A stretch of 22,296 nt of DNA from the IMG/VR virus record IMGVR_UViG_3300045538_000266, positions 1 to 22,296 of that record; one strand, 5' to 3'. The notes beneath the pieces were generated by a model that did no database searches, had not been told where the DNA came from, and was given only the letters and a program-made list of their open reading frames with translations. The DNA comes from a virus. Shown here piece after piece: positions 1 to 5,539 of this stretch. Numbering within the stretch: the first letter of the stretch is position 1; each line of letters starts with the position of its first letter. Both the position numbers and the translations under genes were made by a program.

Positions 1-128
1 AATAACAAAAACACTAACACATTATCTTTTATTTACATATAGGTAATGAACTCATTGGGCAGTGCTAAAATAATAGTTATATGAGAATTGTCTCGGTGTC
101 ATAATATAACATTTTAGAGAGAACCCTT

Positions 129-308
129 TTGGAATTATTGCAGATATTGCAGATTGGTGGATGGATTAGTTTCCTATTTTATTTGATATACAAGAGAATG
201 TGGGATAGTGATAATCGTGTAGGACTTCGTTGGACTGTTCTATCCTATTTGTTTCTTCTTATCCTTATATGTCTTTATAGTATGTATTGGATTATCTTCA
301 TTGAATAG
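129..308 (+). CDS. small two-helix membrane protein, TTG start
   Basis: Open frame of 59 residues starting at TTG, after AGAGAGAA at 116-123, which can act as a weak ribosome binding site. No ATG exists between the upstream in-frame stop (102-104) and the TTG. The protein has a short hydrophobic stretch (about residues 12-20), a basic/acidic linker containing KRMWDSDNR, and a long hydrophobic C-terminal helix (about 35-57). It resembles small phage inner-membrane proteins only in its general character and no family is recognised. The preceding ATTTTAGAGAG is reminiscent of the leader repeated before the next genes. The non-ATG start is the weak point. Confidence 0.5.
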   Translation: MELLQILQIGGWISFLFYLIYKRMWDSDNRVGLRWTVLSYLFLLILICLYSMYWIIFIE

Positions 309-312
309 ATTT

Positions 313-402
313 ATGGATATACATAAGGTTATACTGTTATATGCATTACTGTATAGTATGTATGTTATTCTTTTGATCTTATATGTTTATTCCTTATATT
401 AG
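313..402 (+). CDS. possible 29-residue single-helix peptide
   Basis: An ATG-started frame of 29 residues, almost wholly hydrophobic after MDIHK, begins 4 nt after the preceding stop. No ribosome binding site is evident. Its last third coincides with a promoter-like sequence (372-402), and its TAG stop falls inside the putative -7 element. It could be a genuine leader peptide or simply AT-rich promoter DNA that happens to be open. Confidence 0.2.
   Translation: MDIHKVILLYALLYSMYVILLILYVYSLY
372..402 (+). promoter_or_regulatory. variant Bacteroidota-type promoter
   Basis: TTTG (372-375), 19 nt, then TATATTAG (395-402), one base off TAnnTTTG. The flanks TTTGATCTTA and CCTTATATT match the stronger promoters at 6448, 6867 and 7152. 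It would drive the leader-repeat gene cluster starting at 445. Confidence 0.45.
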
Positions 403-418
403 CATATACAGTATTTTT

Positions 419-440
419 ATTTTAGTTACCGTTGGAGTTT
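419..440 (+). repeat. leader repeat copy 1 (RBS cassette)
   Basis: ATTTTAGTTACCGTTGGAG followed by TTT, ending 4 nt before the ATG at 445. Near-identical copies lie at 657, 899, 1388 and 1662, and diverged copies at 2673, 3328 and 4967. The GGAG/AGGA core serves as the ribosome binding site, but the conserved part extends well upstream of it. Confidence 0.8.
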
Positions 441-444
441 TGTT

Positions 445-657
445 ATGGTTTTGTTTGAAACAATAAATCCCTATAATGATGTAGTGTCTTACATAAATCC
501 AGAATACATTATGGATATAAGAGACTTTGTTGATAGTGCAAATAAGATATATGACGCAAGTAAGATTAGTGTGCAAGGTGCTATGGTATCAACATTCTGG
601 GATAAACGAACACCACAAGAGATAGCAGAAGCTATCAACAAATTATATGGAAGATAA
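445..657 (+). CDS. small FlbD-like protein (paralogue A)
   Basis: 70 residues. The pattern is NPEYIMDI near residue 20, a predicted beta strand KISVQGAMVSTFW in the middle, then TPQEIAEAIN as a C-terminal helix. This order (strand, N-x-x-x-I, strand, E-x-x-E-I-x-x-x-I) recalls the FlbD family of small proteins, first named from flagellar operons. Two other genes here (926 and 4212) share the plan, so it is a local paralogue family. Function in a phage is unknown. The start is fixed by leader repeat copy 1. The assignment is an inference from pattern, with low sequence identity. Confidence 0.75.
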   Translation: MVLFETINPYNDVVSYINPEYIMDIRDFVDSANKIYDASKISVQGAMVSTFWDKRTPQEIAEAINKLYGR

Positions 658-680
658 TTTTAGTTACCGTTGGAATCCTT
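657..680 (+). repeat. leader repeat copy 2
   Basis: ATTTTAGTTACCGTTGGAA overlaps the last base of the preceding stop and runs to the ATG at 681. It is the same cassette as at 419. Confidence 0.8.
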
Positions 681-893
681 ATGAAACATAAACTCATTGG
701 TTATGGATTGGCCATAGCAACATTGACCGTATTCTATATTGTGCCTGCAACAAGTGGGTGGAATGTCTTATCTGCATTAGTCTGTCTCATTGCAGGAGTA
801 TACTATACCTACAAGAGTGAAATGATATTGGGTATGATATTGTTATTGATTTCATTGATAGTTGATATAGTCTTTAATTGGTATGTAGTGTAA
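681..893 (+). CDS. small membrane protein, three predicted helices
   Basis: 70 residues, nearly all hydrophobic. Candidate helices are at residues 5-22, 27-44 and 48-69, separated by short polar turns (TSGWN and YKSEM). There is no cleavable signal and no cysteine cluster, and no family is recognised. The start ATG follows leader repeat copy 2. The gene belongs to a run of leader-coupled small genes and could be a holin-like or envelope-modifying protein, but nothing in the sequence decides. Confidence 0.75.
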   Translation: MKHKLIGYGLAIATLTVFYIVPATSGWNVLSALVCLIAGVYYTYKSEMILGMILLLISLIVDIVFNWYVV

Positions 894-898
894 GCATT

Positions 899-920
899 AT
901 TTTAGTTACCGTTAGGATTT
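899..920 (+). repeat. leader repeat copy 3
   Basis: ATTTTAGTTACCGTTAGGA, then TTT, 5 nt before the ATG at 926. One G/A shift changes GGAG to AGGA while the upstream half is unchanged, so the conservation is not only for the ribosome binding site. Confidence 0.8.
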
Positions 921-925
921 AAGTT

Positions 926-1156
926 ATGAAGTTTTTTACAATAAGACTAACCCCATCAGGCAGTGTTGGTGTTGTAAATATCAATCCACAGTATATTGTA
1001 TCTATACAACCGGGAGGTCTAGCAGATAACAATATAGGCAGTAAAATCCGGGTGTATGGTGACGAGAGTGCCATATACGATGATTACCGTAAACCAGAAG
1101 AACTACTGGAGTTATTGAGTTCGTATCATCACCAATCAAGTTTCCTTTCCCTATGA
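926..1156 (+). CDS. small FlbD-like protein (paralogue B)
   Basis: 76 residues. It opens with a strand (MKFFTIRL), then VNINPQYIVSIQPG, a second strand KIRVYGDESAIYDDY, and the helix KPEELLELLSSY. Compare INPEYIMDI/TPQEIAEAIN in the gene at 445 and VNLSNVDWM/TMEQIQKKLDNI in the gene at 4212. The stop overlaps the next start as ATGA. Function is unknown. FlbD-like is a pattern-based guess that a profile search could overturn. Confidence 0.75.
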   Translation: MKFFTIRLTPSGSVGVVNINPQYIVSIQPGGLADNNIGSKIRVYGDESAIYDDYRKPEELLELLSSYHHQSSFLSL

Positions 1157-1380
1157 AAGAGTTTCCGAAACAATGGCGGATTTGGAAGATAAAGGGTAGA
1201 CCAATTCATTTCCCTTATGACTGGAATAAGGATGAAGTAATGGACTGGCTTAATGATAGTGGGTATAGAATATGTCCGTTCTGCAATAGAAGGGATGTTA
1301 AGTATGACCATTTCAATGAATGTGATCCAGAAGAAGAAAGAATACATAGATTGAATAATGATATGAATGAAGGTCTGTGA
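1153..1380 (+). CDS. small zinc-finger-like protein
   Basis: 75 residues, translationally coupled to the gene before it by ATGA. A C2HC arrangement is visible: CPFC at residues 41-44, then H53 and C57 (YDHFNEC), which could bind one zinc ion. The N-terminal half is basic and aromatic (KQWRIWKIKGRPIHF) and the C-terminus acidic. The combination suggests nucleic-acid or protein binding, but no named family is recognised. Confidence 0.75.
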   Translation: MKEFPKQWRIWKIKGRPIHFPYDWNKDEVMDWLNDSGYRICPFCNRRDVKYDHFNECDPEEERIHRLNNDMNEGL

Positions 1381-1387
1381 TAGTTTT

Positions 1388-1409
1388 ATTTTAGTTACCG
1401 TTGGAGTTT
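1388..1409 (+). repeat. leader repeat copy 4
   Basis: ATTTTAGTTACCGTTGGAG plus TTT. It fixes the next start at 1413 rather than the TTG inside the repeat at 1401. Confidence 0.8.
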
Positions 1410-1412
1410 GAC

Positions 1413-1655
1413 ATGGATATTAGAGAAGAAGTAAACAGTTGGCTAACGAAAAACAAACAAGGTTTCACCCGCGATGAATATATGAAACTGCTAGAGAACT
1501 ATCCTAGCATAAACATGGACAGATTTTGGGATGCACTCAATGGTATTACCTGCATGAGTATTGATGGCGAAACAGTTGTGTTCCACCATGACATTGAGTT
1601 GGCTATCCGTTGTGGTATGGAAGATAGAAGTCCAACCTTATCAGAATGGGATTGA
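1413..1655 (+). CDS. hypothetical small acidic protein
   Basis: 80 residues from the ATG that follows leader repeat copy 4 at the usual spacing. An upstream TTG at 1401 lies inside the repeat and is not preferred. The sequence is largely helical in character: an N-terminal segment with EEVNSWLTKNKQGFTRDEY, then a strand-rich part (TCMSIDGETVVFHHD). No motif is recognised. Residues 7-35 resemble a winged-helix-like recognition segment only loosely. Confidence 0.7.
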   Translation: MDIREEVNSWLTKNKQGFTRDEYMKLLENYPSINMDRFWDALNGITCMSIDGETVVFHHDIELAIRCGMEDRSPTLSEWD

Positions 1656-1661
1656 TTATTA

Positions 1662-1683
1662 TTTTAGTTACCGATGGAATTTA
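1662..1683 (+). repeat. leader repeat copy 5
   Basis: ATTTTAGTTACCGATGGAA plus TTT precedes the ATG at 1687. It has one substitution relative to copies 1, 2 and 4. Confidence 0.8.
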
Positions 1684-1686
1684 GTT

Positions 1687-1884
1687 ATGAGTAAAGATTT
1701 GAAAACCTCCGAGGAATGGCAATTATTATATCCCTACCCAAAAGTATTAGACCCTGACGGGTGGGATAGACAAAATTACCAATACTCATGGAAGGAGGAA
1801 AAAATTACTTATGAAGAGTATTGTAATAGAAGGTCAAAGTCATCTGTAATTGGTAAGATTACCAACGGAGATAACAATGGGTAA
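1687..1884 (+). CDS. hypothetical protein whose tail is encoded by the next leader
   Basis: 65 residues from the ATG just after leader repeat copy 5. The frame is open further upstream, but the leader fixes this start. Tryptophan- and tyrosine-rich (WQLLYPYPKV, DGWDRQNYQYSW), with no recognised domain. Its last residues, ITNGDNNG, are encoded by the second-type leader (ATTACCAACGGAGATAACA) of the following gene, and the stop overlaps the next ORF by 8 nt as ATGGGTAA. Confidence 0.65.
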   Translation: MSKDLKTSEEWQLLYPYPKVLDPDGWDRQNYQYSWKEEKITYEEYCNRRSKSSVIGKITNGDNNG

Positions 1885-2062
1885 GCAAACAGCAACTACA
1901 AACAAACAAAAAGTTATGAAAATAGAATTTCTCTTAAACAGATTGGAAGGCGATTGGTGGTTTGATTTAGGAATCAGTTGTCAAAAAACAGATTTTCACC
2001 CCAGTAAAAAAATGGTGTTTACGATTGCTTTGGGTTTTGCAACTGTATACATTAGATGGTAA
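1877..2062 (+). CDS. hypothetical protein, MGKQTA N-terminus
   Basis: 61 residues starting at ATG after ACGGAGATAACA. The first codons (ATGGGTAAGCAAACAGCA) are nearly identical to those of the gene at 2083, although the rest of the two proteins differs. The body contains WWFDLGISCQKTD and KMVFTIALGFATVYIRW, which reads as beta-rich. Function is unknown. The shared 5' end looks like a recombined or copied module junction. Confidence 0.6.
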   Translation: MGKQTATTNKQKVMKIEFLLNRLEGDWWFDLGISCQKTDFHPSKKMVFTIALGFATVYIRW

Positions 2063-2082
2063 AATTACCTACGGAGATAACA

Positions 2083-2319
2083 ATGAGTAAGCAAACAGCA
2101 GTAGATTGGTTGATGAAAGAATTTTATGGTGAATTACAATATGTTCCAATTACAAGATTGGATCGTGTAAAGGATATATTTCAACGAGCAAAGGAAATGG
2201 AGAAAGAGCAGATAATGGATGCATTTAATGAAGGCATTGATTGGCATAGGGATTATTTTGGAAAACAAAAGGGAATGGTAAAAATTCTACCAGATACCTA
2301 CGGAGATAACAATGAGTAA
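2083..2319 (+). CDS. phage hypothetical of the KQTAVDWL type
   Basis: 78 residues: KQTAVDWLMKEF, a variable loop, then RAKEMEKEQIMDAFNEGIDW. This order (T-A-V-x-W-L ... A-K-x-M-E-K-E-Q-I) is, from memory, common among small proteins of phages and prophages of Bacteroidota. Function is not established. The C-terminal DTYGDNNE is encoded by the leader of the next gene, and the ORFs overlap by 8 nt (ATGAGTAA). The gene at 2434 is a diverged paralogue. Confidence 0.75.
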   Translation: MSKQTAVDWLMKEFYGELQYVPITRLDRVKDIFQRAKEMEKEQIMDAFNEGIDWHRDYFGKQKGMVKILPDTYGDNNE

Positions 2320-2437
2320 ACACACATTTGATTATTGGTTTGATAAAATTGGATATTTTACATTTAAGTTTATATTTGTCTGTGCAATTATTGGCTTTTG
2401 GGTTGGTTTATTCTATTTTATTTGGAGTATGTTATGA
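2312..2437 (+). CDS. 41-residue membrane peptide
   Basis: A short frame starting MSKHTFDYWF after the same ACGGAGATAACA leader as the two genes before it, followed by one hydrophobic helix (about residues 17-40) rich in Phe and Trp. It overlaps its upstream neighbour by 8 nt (ATGAGTAA) and ends inside the next start (ATGA). The leader and both overlaps support translation despite its size. Function is unknown. Confidence 0.6.
   Translation: MSKHTFDYWFDKIGYFTFKFIFVCAIIGFWVGLFYFIWSML
2348..2378 (+). promoter_or_regulatory. possible intragenic promoter
   Basis: ATTG (2348-2351), 19 nt, then TATATTTG (2371-2378) fits the promoter spacing but lies within the coding sequence of the 41-residue membrane peptide and has only a partial -33 element. 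It may be a chance match in AT-rich coding DNA. Confidence 0.25.
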
Positions 2438-2670
2438 GAAAGAAACAAACACCGATAGAGTATATTGTGAATAGTCTCAACAACCATTTCAGCACACTGG
2501 GTAGAGACGAAGTGGAATATCGCATAGGTGAGAAACATTTGAAAACAATGATACGATACGCAAAGAAGTTAGATGAAGAACGATTGCTTGAGTATTGGAA
2601 AGGTGGTCAAGCATCGGATGATGAAGGTGGTTTATCATTTGATGTATACCACAATGGTAAGGATAAATAA
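2434..2670 (+). CDS. phage hypothetical, paralogue of the gene at 2083
   Basis: 78 residues from ATG with GGAG at 2424-2427, coupled to the previous gene by ATGA. KKQTPIEYIVNSLNNHF and RYAKKLDEERLLEYWKGG line up with KQTAVDWLMKEF and RAKEMEKEQIMDAFNEGID of the gene at 2083, so the two are likely diverged copies. The middle differs (DEVEYRIGEKH). The role is unknown. Confidence 0.7.
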   Translation: MRKKQTPIEYIVNSLNNHFSTLGRDEVEYRIGEKHLKTMIRYAKKLDEERLLEYWKGGQASDDEGGLSFDVYHNGKDK

Positions 2671-2672
2671 TT

Positions 2673-2697
2673 ATTTTACATACCGAAAGGATTTGAT
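2673..2697 (+). repeat. leader repeat copy 6 (diverged)
   Basis: ATTTTACATACCGAAAGGA followed by TTTGAT, directly before the ATG at 2698. It keeps ATTTTA and TACCG of the earlier leaders. Confidence 0.7.
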
Positions 2698-2889
2698 ATG
2701 AGTAAGTTAGTTGGCTATAACGGGTTCTTTGCAGTAATAGAACCAACCAAAGATGATACAGACTTGGACATCAGAGATAAATTCATTGAGATTGCTAAGA
2801 ACAATTCCATTGAGGATATTTCCGAAATGAAGTTGGAGGACATTACCATTGAGGATTGTGATATAATGCCAACCAAAAAAGATGAATAG
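2698..2889 (+). CDS. hypothetical acidic protein
   Basis: 63 residues, strongly acidic in the second half (EDISEMKLEDITIEDCDI). The N-terminus MSKLVGYNGFFAVIEP is strand-like. No family is recognised. It is the last gene before the promoter at 2893, whose -33 element starts just after its stop codon. Confidence 0.65.
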   Translation: MSKLVGYNGFFAVIEPTKDDTDLDIRDKFIEIAKNNSIEDISEMKLEDITIEDCDIMPTKKDE

Positions 2890-2892
2890 TGC

Positions 2893-2923
2893 TTTGATCT
2901 TAAAAGATAATTACTTATATTTG
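2893..2923 (+). promoter_or_regulatory. Bacteroidota-type promoter
   Basis: TTTG (2893-2896), 19 nt, TATATTTG (2916-2923), within the wider context GTGCTTTGATCTTA shared with the promoters at 6448 and 6867. It is followed by about 50 nt of untranslated leader before the gene at 2976, and would serve the operon to about 6204. Confidence 0.85.
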
Positions 2924-2975
2924 TATATCAAATTGAACATTAAACATTACTTACTAACCATTAAGGACTAACGCC

Positions 2976-3323
2976 ATGTTGAAAAAATTCCTCGCCTCTA
3001 TCCTCGCCCCTATCATTGCAGACGAACTGCAGAAAACAATCGAAAGAATGGAAGATATTGAAAGCAGTATCAATTCATCCCTTGCAGATATAAAGGATGA
3101 AATGGATGATATTCGCCATAGTGTAGATGAAATTGATCCATACAATATCGGTAGTAACATTGCAGAATATGTTGATACAAGACAAATTGCTCGTGACATT
3201 GCTGACAATATGGATGATCCTAATTCTGATAATTGGGATGACTTATGGAAGTCTTTGACAACGGTAGAAAACCAGTTGAAAGAAATTATGAAGGCATTGA
3301 ATATCCAAACCGATAACCAATAA
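2976..3323 (+). CDS. coiled-coil hypothetical protein with amphipathic N-terminus
   Basis: 115 residues. MLKKFLASILAPIIADEL could form a membrane-associating amphipathic helix. It is followed by a long acidic heptad-like region (TIERMEDIESSINSSLADIKDEMDDIRHSVDEI) and a second helix near the C-terminus (LTTVENQLKEIMKAL). AAGGACTAACGCC before the ATG gives a ribosome binding site. First gene behind the promoter at 2893. It may be a scaffold or a membrane-tethered adaptor, but no family is recognised. Confidence 0.75.
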   Translation: MLKKFLASILAPIIADELQKTIERMEDIESSINSSLADIKDEMDDIRHSVDEIDPYNIGSNIAEYVDTRQIARDIADNMDDPNSDNWDDLWKSLTTVENQLKEIMKALNIQTDNQ

Positions 3324-3327
3324 ATTT

Positions 3328-3354
3328 ATTTTACTTACCGAAGGAATAACAACC
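3328..3354 (+). repeat. leader repeat copy 7 (diverged)
   Basis: ATTTTACTTACCGAAGGAA followed by TAACAACC, ending at the ATG at 3355. It joins the ATTTTA...TACCG leader type to the AAGGAATAACAACC type used by later genes. Confidence 0.7.
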
Positions 3355-3891
3355 ATGGGTCAATACTATAAACCTATCTTACTTGAAGATAAAACAAACG
3401 AAGATGGATCCGAGACTATTATTGGACATCTTGAATCTTGGTCATACGGAAACGGTGCAAAGTTGATGGAACATTCTTGGATAGAAAATGAGTTTGTTGA
3501 AAGAGTGGAATCCATACTTGCAAAGAGAGCAAGTAGAATAGTTTGGGCTGGTGACTATGCAGACCACGAACCAAATAAGGAAGAAAACTTATATGAAATG
3601 ACAACCGAAGATGGACACCTACATACAGAAAAACCAACGGAAACATTTCGATATATCATTAACCATACCATGAAAGAGTATGTTGATAAACTAAAAGTGT
3701 TTCCAGATAAAGATGGTTGGAAGATACACCCATTGCCACTACTTACTTGTGAAGGAAACGGCAGAGGCGGTGGAGACTACGGCGGAATAGATAAGGATGT
3801 AGTTGGTATTTGGGCAAGAAATAGAATATCAGTTTCCAATGATATACCAGATGGTTATGAAGAATTACTTTTTACATTACACTATCGGTAA
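3355..3891 (+). CDS. conserved phage hypothetical, MGQYYKP family
   Basis: 178 residues. MGQYYKPILLED, then GAKLMEHSWIENEFVERVE, then IVWAGDYADHE and NLYEM. From memory, this signature (MGQYYK, AKLMEHSW, WAGDYAD) belongs to a widespread phage and bacterial hypothetical family of unknown function. The C-terminal half has PLPLLTCEGNGRGGGDYGG and IGIWARNRISVS-like text, where such proteins usually carry LLxAxGNGRGGGDY. Length and motif order look complete. The activity is not known to me. Confidence 0.85.
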   Translation: MGQYYKPILLEDKTNEDGSETIIGHLESWSYGNGAKLMEHSWIENEFVERVESILAKRASRIVWAGDYADHEPNKEENLYEMTTEDGHLHTEKPTETFRYIINHTMKEYVDKLKVFPDKDGWKIHPLPLLTCEGNGRGGGDYGGIDKDVVGIWARNRISVSNDIPDGYEELLFTLHYR

Positions 3892-3903
3892 AGGATAACA
3901 ACC

Positions 3904-4209
3904 ATGAAAAATTTGACCAAAGAAGAACAAGAAATCTACGGTGCAGGATTCGATGAAGGATTTGAAGTCGCATCCGATAAGTATTTCAATGAAGGATCTG
4001 AAAGAGTGAACGAGGCCTACAAGAGAGGATATAACGAAGGAATTTCTAAAACAAATGCACAAGAATATCAAAACGGTATGCTTACTGCAATACAACAATT
4101 TTATCCCGACTACAAAGAAATCGTTACTGACGATCGAGTAATTAAAATTCTTTTACCCGATAATACATGGCATCATGTAATCAAATATCCAATTTTTGAG
4201 GAAGAATAA
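3904..4209 (+). CDS. hypothetical protein
   Basis: 101 residues. The N-terminal half is helical with regularly spaced Gly and acidic residues (YGAGFDEGFEVASDKYFNEG, YKRGYNEGI), a pattern often seen in small phage helical proteins. The C-terminal part is strand-like (VIKILLPDNTWHHVIKYPIF). The start follows AAAGGATAACAACC. No family is recognised. Confidence 0.7.
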   Translation: MKNLTKEEQEIYGAGFDEGFEVASDKYFNEGSERVNEAYKRGYNEGISKTNAQEYQNGMLTAIQQFYPDYKEIVTDDRVIKILLPDNTWHHVIKYPIFEEE

Positions 4210-4211
4210 CC

Positions 4212-4430
4212 ATGAATAACATTTTCTTCATACAGCTAACAGACGCCTACGGTTCAAAGGTATATGTGAATTTATCCAATGTAGATTGGATGGAACATAC
4301 CAAAGAACAAGTTGGTGCCAAAACTGTTAATTGCATACGATTACATTGTGGTGCCAAATGGGTTCGTGTAACGGAAACGATGGAACAGATACAAAAAAAA
4401 TTAGACAATATCAATAACAATATCCGATAA
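4212..4430 (+). CDS. small FlbD-like protein (paralogue C)
   Basis: 72 residues and the clearest member of the trio: MNNIFFIQLTDAYG, KVYVNLSNVDWMEH, CIRLHCGAKWVRVTETMEQIQKKL. Strand, N-x-x-x-V, strand, then VTET followed by a helix is the plan of FlbD-type proteins. It starts 2 nt after the preceding stop. Its role in phage biology is unknown. Confidence 0.75.
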   Translation: MNNIFFIQLTDAYGSKVYVNLSNVDWMEHTKEQVGAKTVNCIRLHCGAKWVRVTETMEQIQKKLDNINNNIR

Positions 4431-4442
4431 GGAATAACAACC

Positions 4443-4964
4443 ATGAGTTACAATCAAACATTTGAAATTAGTGTAGACATTAGTTGGGATGGCGGTGAAA
4501 CAACCGAAAAAGTTATGATTGATGACGCCACCTATGATCACGATGACATTATATCAGCTGCATTTAATCAAGCCGAAGATGTTGGTGTATTTGAAAAATT
4601 TGAAAATATAACACAAGAAGATTGCGAATTTGAAATTCATATAGACGATGGTGATTTAGAAGATCTCGGTATAACCAATTCAGATGAACTGTATGAGTTT
4701 TGTGATATATTCTATTCCGATAATAATTCCTACGAGATAGAGGTATTCCAGGCGGCATACGAATGTGACATTGCATTTGAGGATATTGACGAAATGTATC
4801 AAGGTCAATGGGATAGTGACGCGGACTTCGTTAGAAACCTGTTAGAAGATATTGGAGATATACCAAAGGATTTGCCATACTATATTGCAATCGATTGGGA
4901 AACAACTGCGGAAACTGTTATGGATGACTATGTTGAAATTCGTGGTCATTATTTTAGACAATAA
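4443..4964 (+). CDS. ArdA-like antirestriction protein (DNA mimic)
   Basis: 173 residues, extremely acidic throughout. The C-terminal half matches the ArdA pattern as I know it: FQAAYECDIAFEDIDEMYQG (102-121), QWDSDADFVRNLLEDIGDIP (122-141), then LPYYIAIDWETTAETVMDDY and EIRGHYF. ArdA proteins imitate bent DNA and occupy the DNA-binding groove of type I restriction-modification enzymes, protecting incoming DNA. Total length fits the family (about 165-170). The N-terminal third (EISVDISWDGGETTEKVMID) is not clearly ArdA-like and may be divergent. It sits in an early-type operon, as expected for a function needed at entry. Confidence 0.75.
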   Translation: MSYNQTFEISVDISWDGGETTEKVMIDDATYDHDDIISAAFNQAEDVGVFEKFENITQEDCEFEIHIDDGDLEDLGITNSDELYEFCDIFYSDNNSYEIEVFQAAYECDIAFEDIDEMYQGQWDSDADFVRNLLEDIGDIPKDLPYYIAIDWETTAETVMDDYVEIRGHYFRQ

Positions 4965-4966
4965 TT

Positions 4967-4991
4967 ATTTTAGATACCGAAGGATTTAGTT
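4967..4991 (+). repeat. leader repeat copy 8 (diverged)
   Basis: ATTTTAGATACCGAAGGATT followed by TAGTT, directly before the ATG at 4992. Confidence 0.7.
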
Positions 4992-5537
4992 ATGAAAAAG
5001 ATAATCATGTTATTTGTTGCCATCCTATTTGCAACACCGATGTTTTCCCAAACGGATGAATTGGTATCAACGGGTTGGAGGCAGAACTTTGTCATATCCC
5101 ATTGTGAAGAATATGATGTGATGGTTGGCGATAACGGATATTGGGTTGTTCGATGGGGAACATCCAGAGAAGCAATCAGAGCAGCTCTAACCAGAGACGG
5201 TTTTGCATATAAGGAAACAGATAGCACTATTACTTGGGATCAAAACTCAATATACAAGTGCGAGTTACAGTTTAATGCAAAACAAAAATTTAACAGAGTG
5301 ATGTTCAATGTGACCGTTCCAGTAAAAAATGGCATCGAAATCAGTAATAGTCTCAAAAAGAAATTTGATGCCATATATCAGACACCTGGTAAATTCAAAA
5401 TGATTGGTGAATCATCATCGTATTCTTGGTTATACAATAATTGTTCCGGTAAAATGATTTACGCATTACAAGCAAATACAGCAGTTCAAGGAAATCAATA
5501 TGTGATAACCGTGATTTCATCAAGAATTGGCGAGTAA
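4992..5537 (+). CDS. secreted (periplasmic) hypothetical protein
   Basis: 181 residues with a clear Sec signal peptide: MKK, hydrophobic core IIMLFVAILFATP, then MFSQ with probable cleavage before or after Q20, the form typical of Bacteroidota. The mature part has GTSREAIRAALTRDGF (a SREA-type helix), KCELQFNAKQKFNRVMFNV and IYQTPGKF, which looks like an alpha/beta fold with no catalytic motif I recognise. It is followed at 2 nt by a lipoprotein gene. Exported phage proteins in an early region often act on the envelope, for example in superinfection exclusion, but that is an inference. Confidence 0.8.
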   Translation: MKKIIMLFVAILFATPMFSQTDELVSTGWRQNFVISHCEEYDVMVGDNGYWVVRWGTSREAIRAALTRDGFAYKETDSTITWDQNSIYKCELQFNAKQKFNRVMFNVTVPVKNGIEISNSLKKKFDAIYQTPGKFKMIGESSSYSWLYNNCSGKMIYALQANTAVQGNQYVITVISSRIGE

Positions 5538-5539
5538 GT

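Noticed and set aside
46-84. 12-codon frame MNSLGSAKIIVI after ATTTACATATAGG, which looks like a degenerate leader
   Set aside because: Too short and without a convincing ribosome binding site or conserved context; 1-128 shows no other gene.
419-4991. Leader repeats as a CRISPR array
   Set aside because: Repeats sit before genes at gene-length, irregular intervals; the spacers are protein-coding genes and there are no cas-like proteins.
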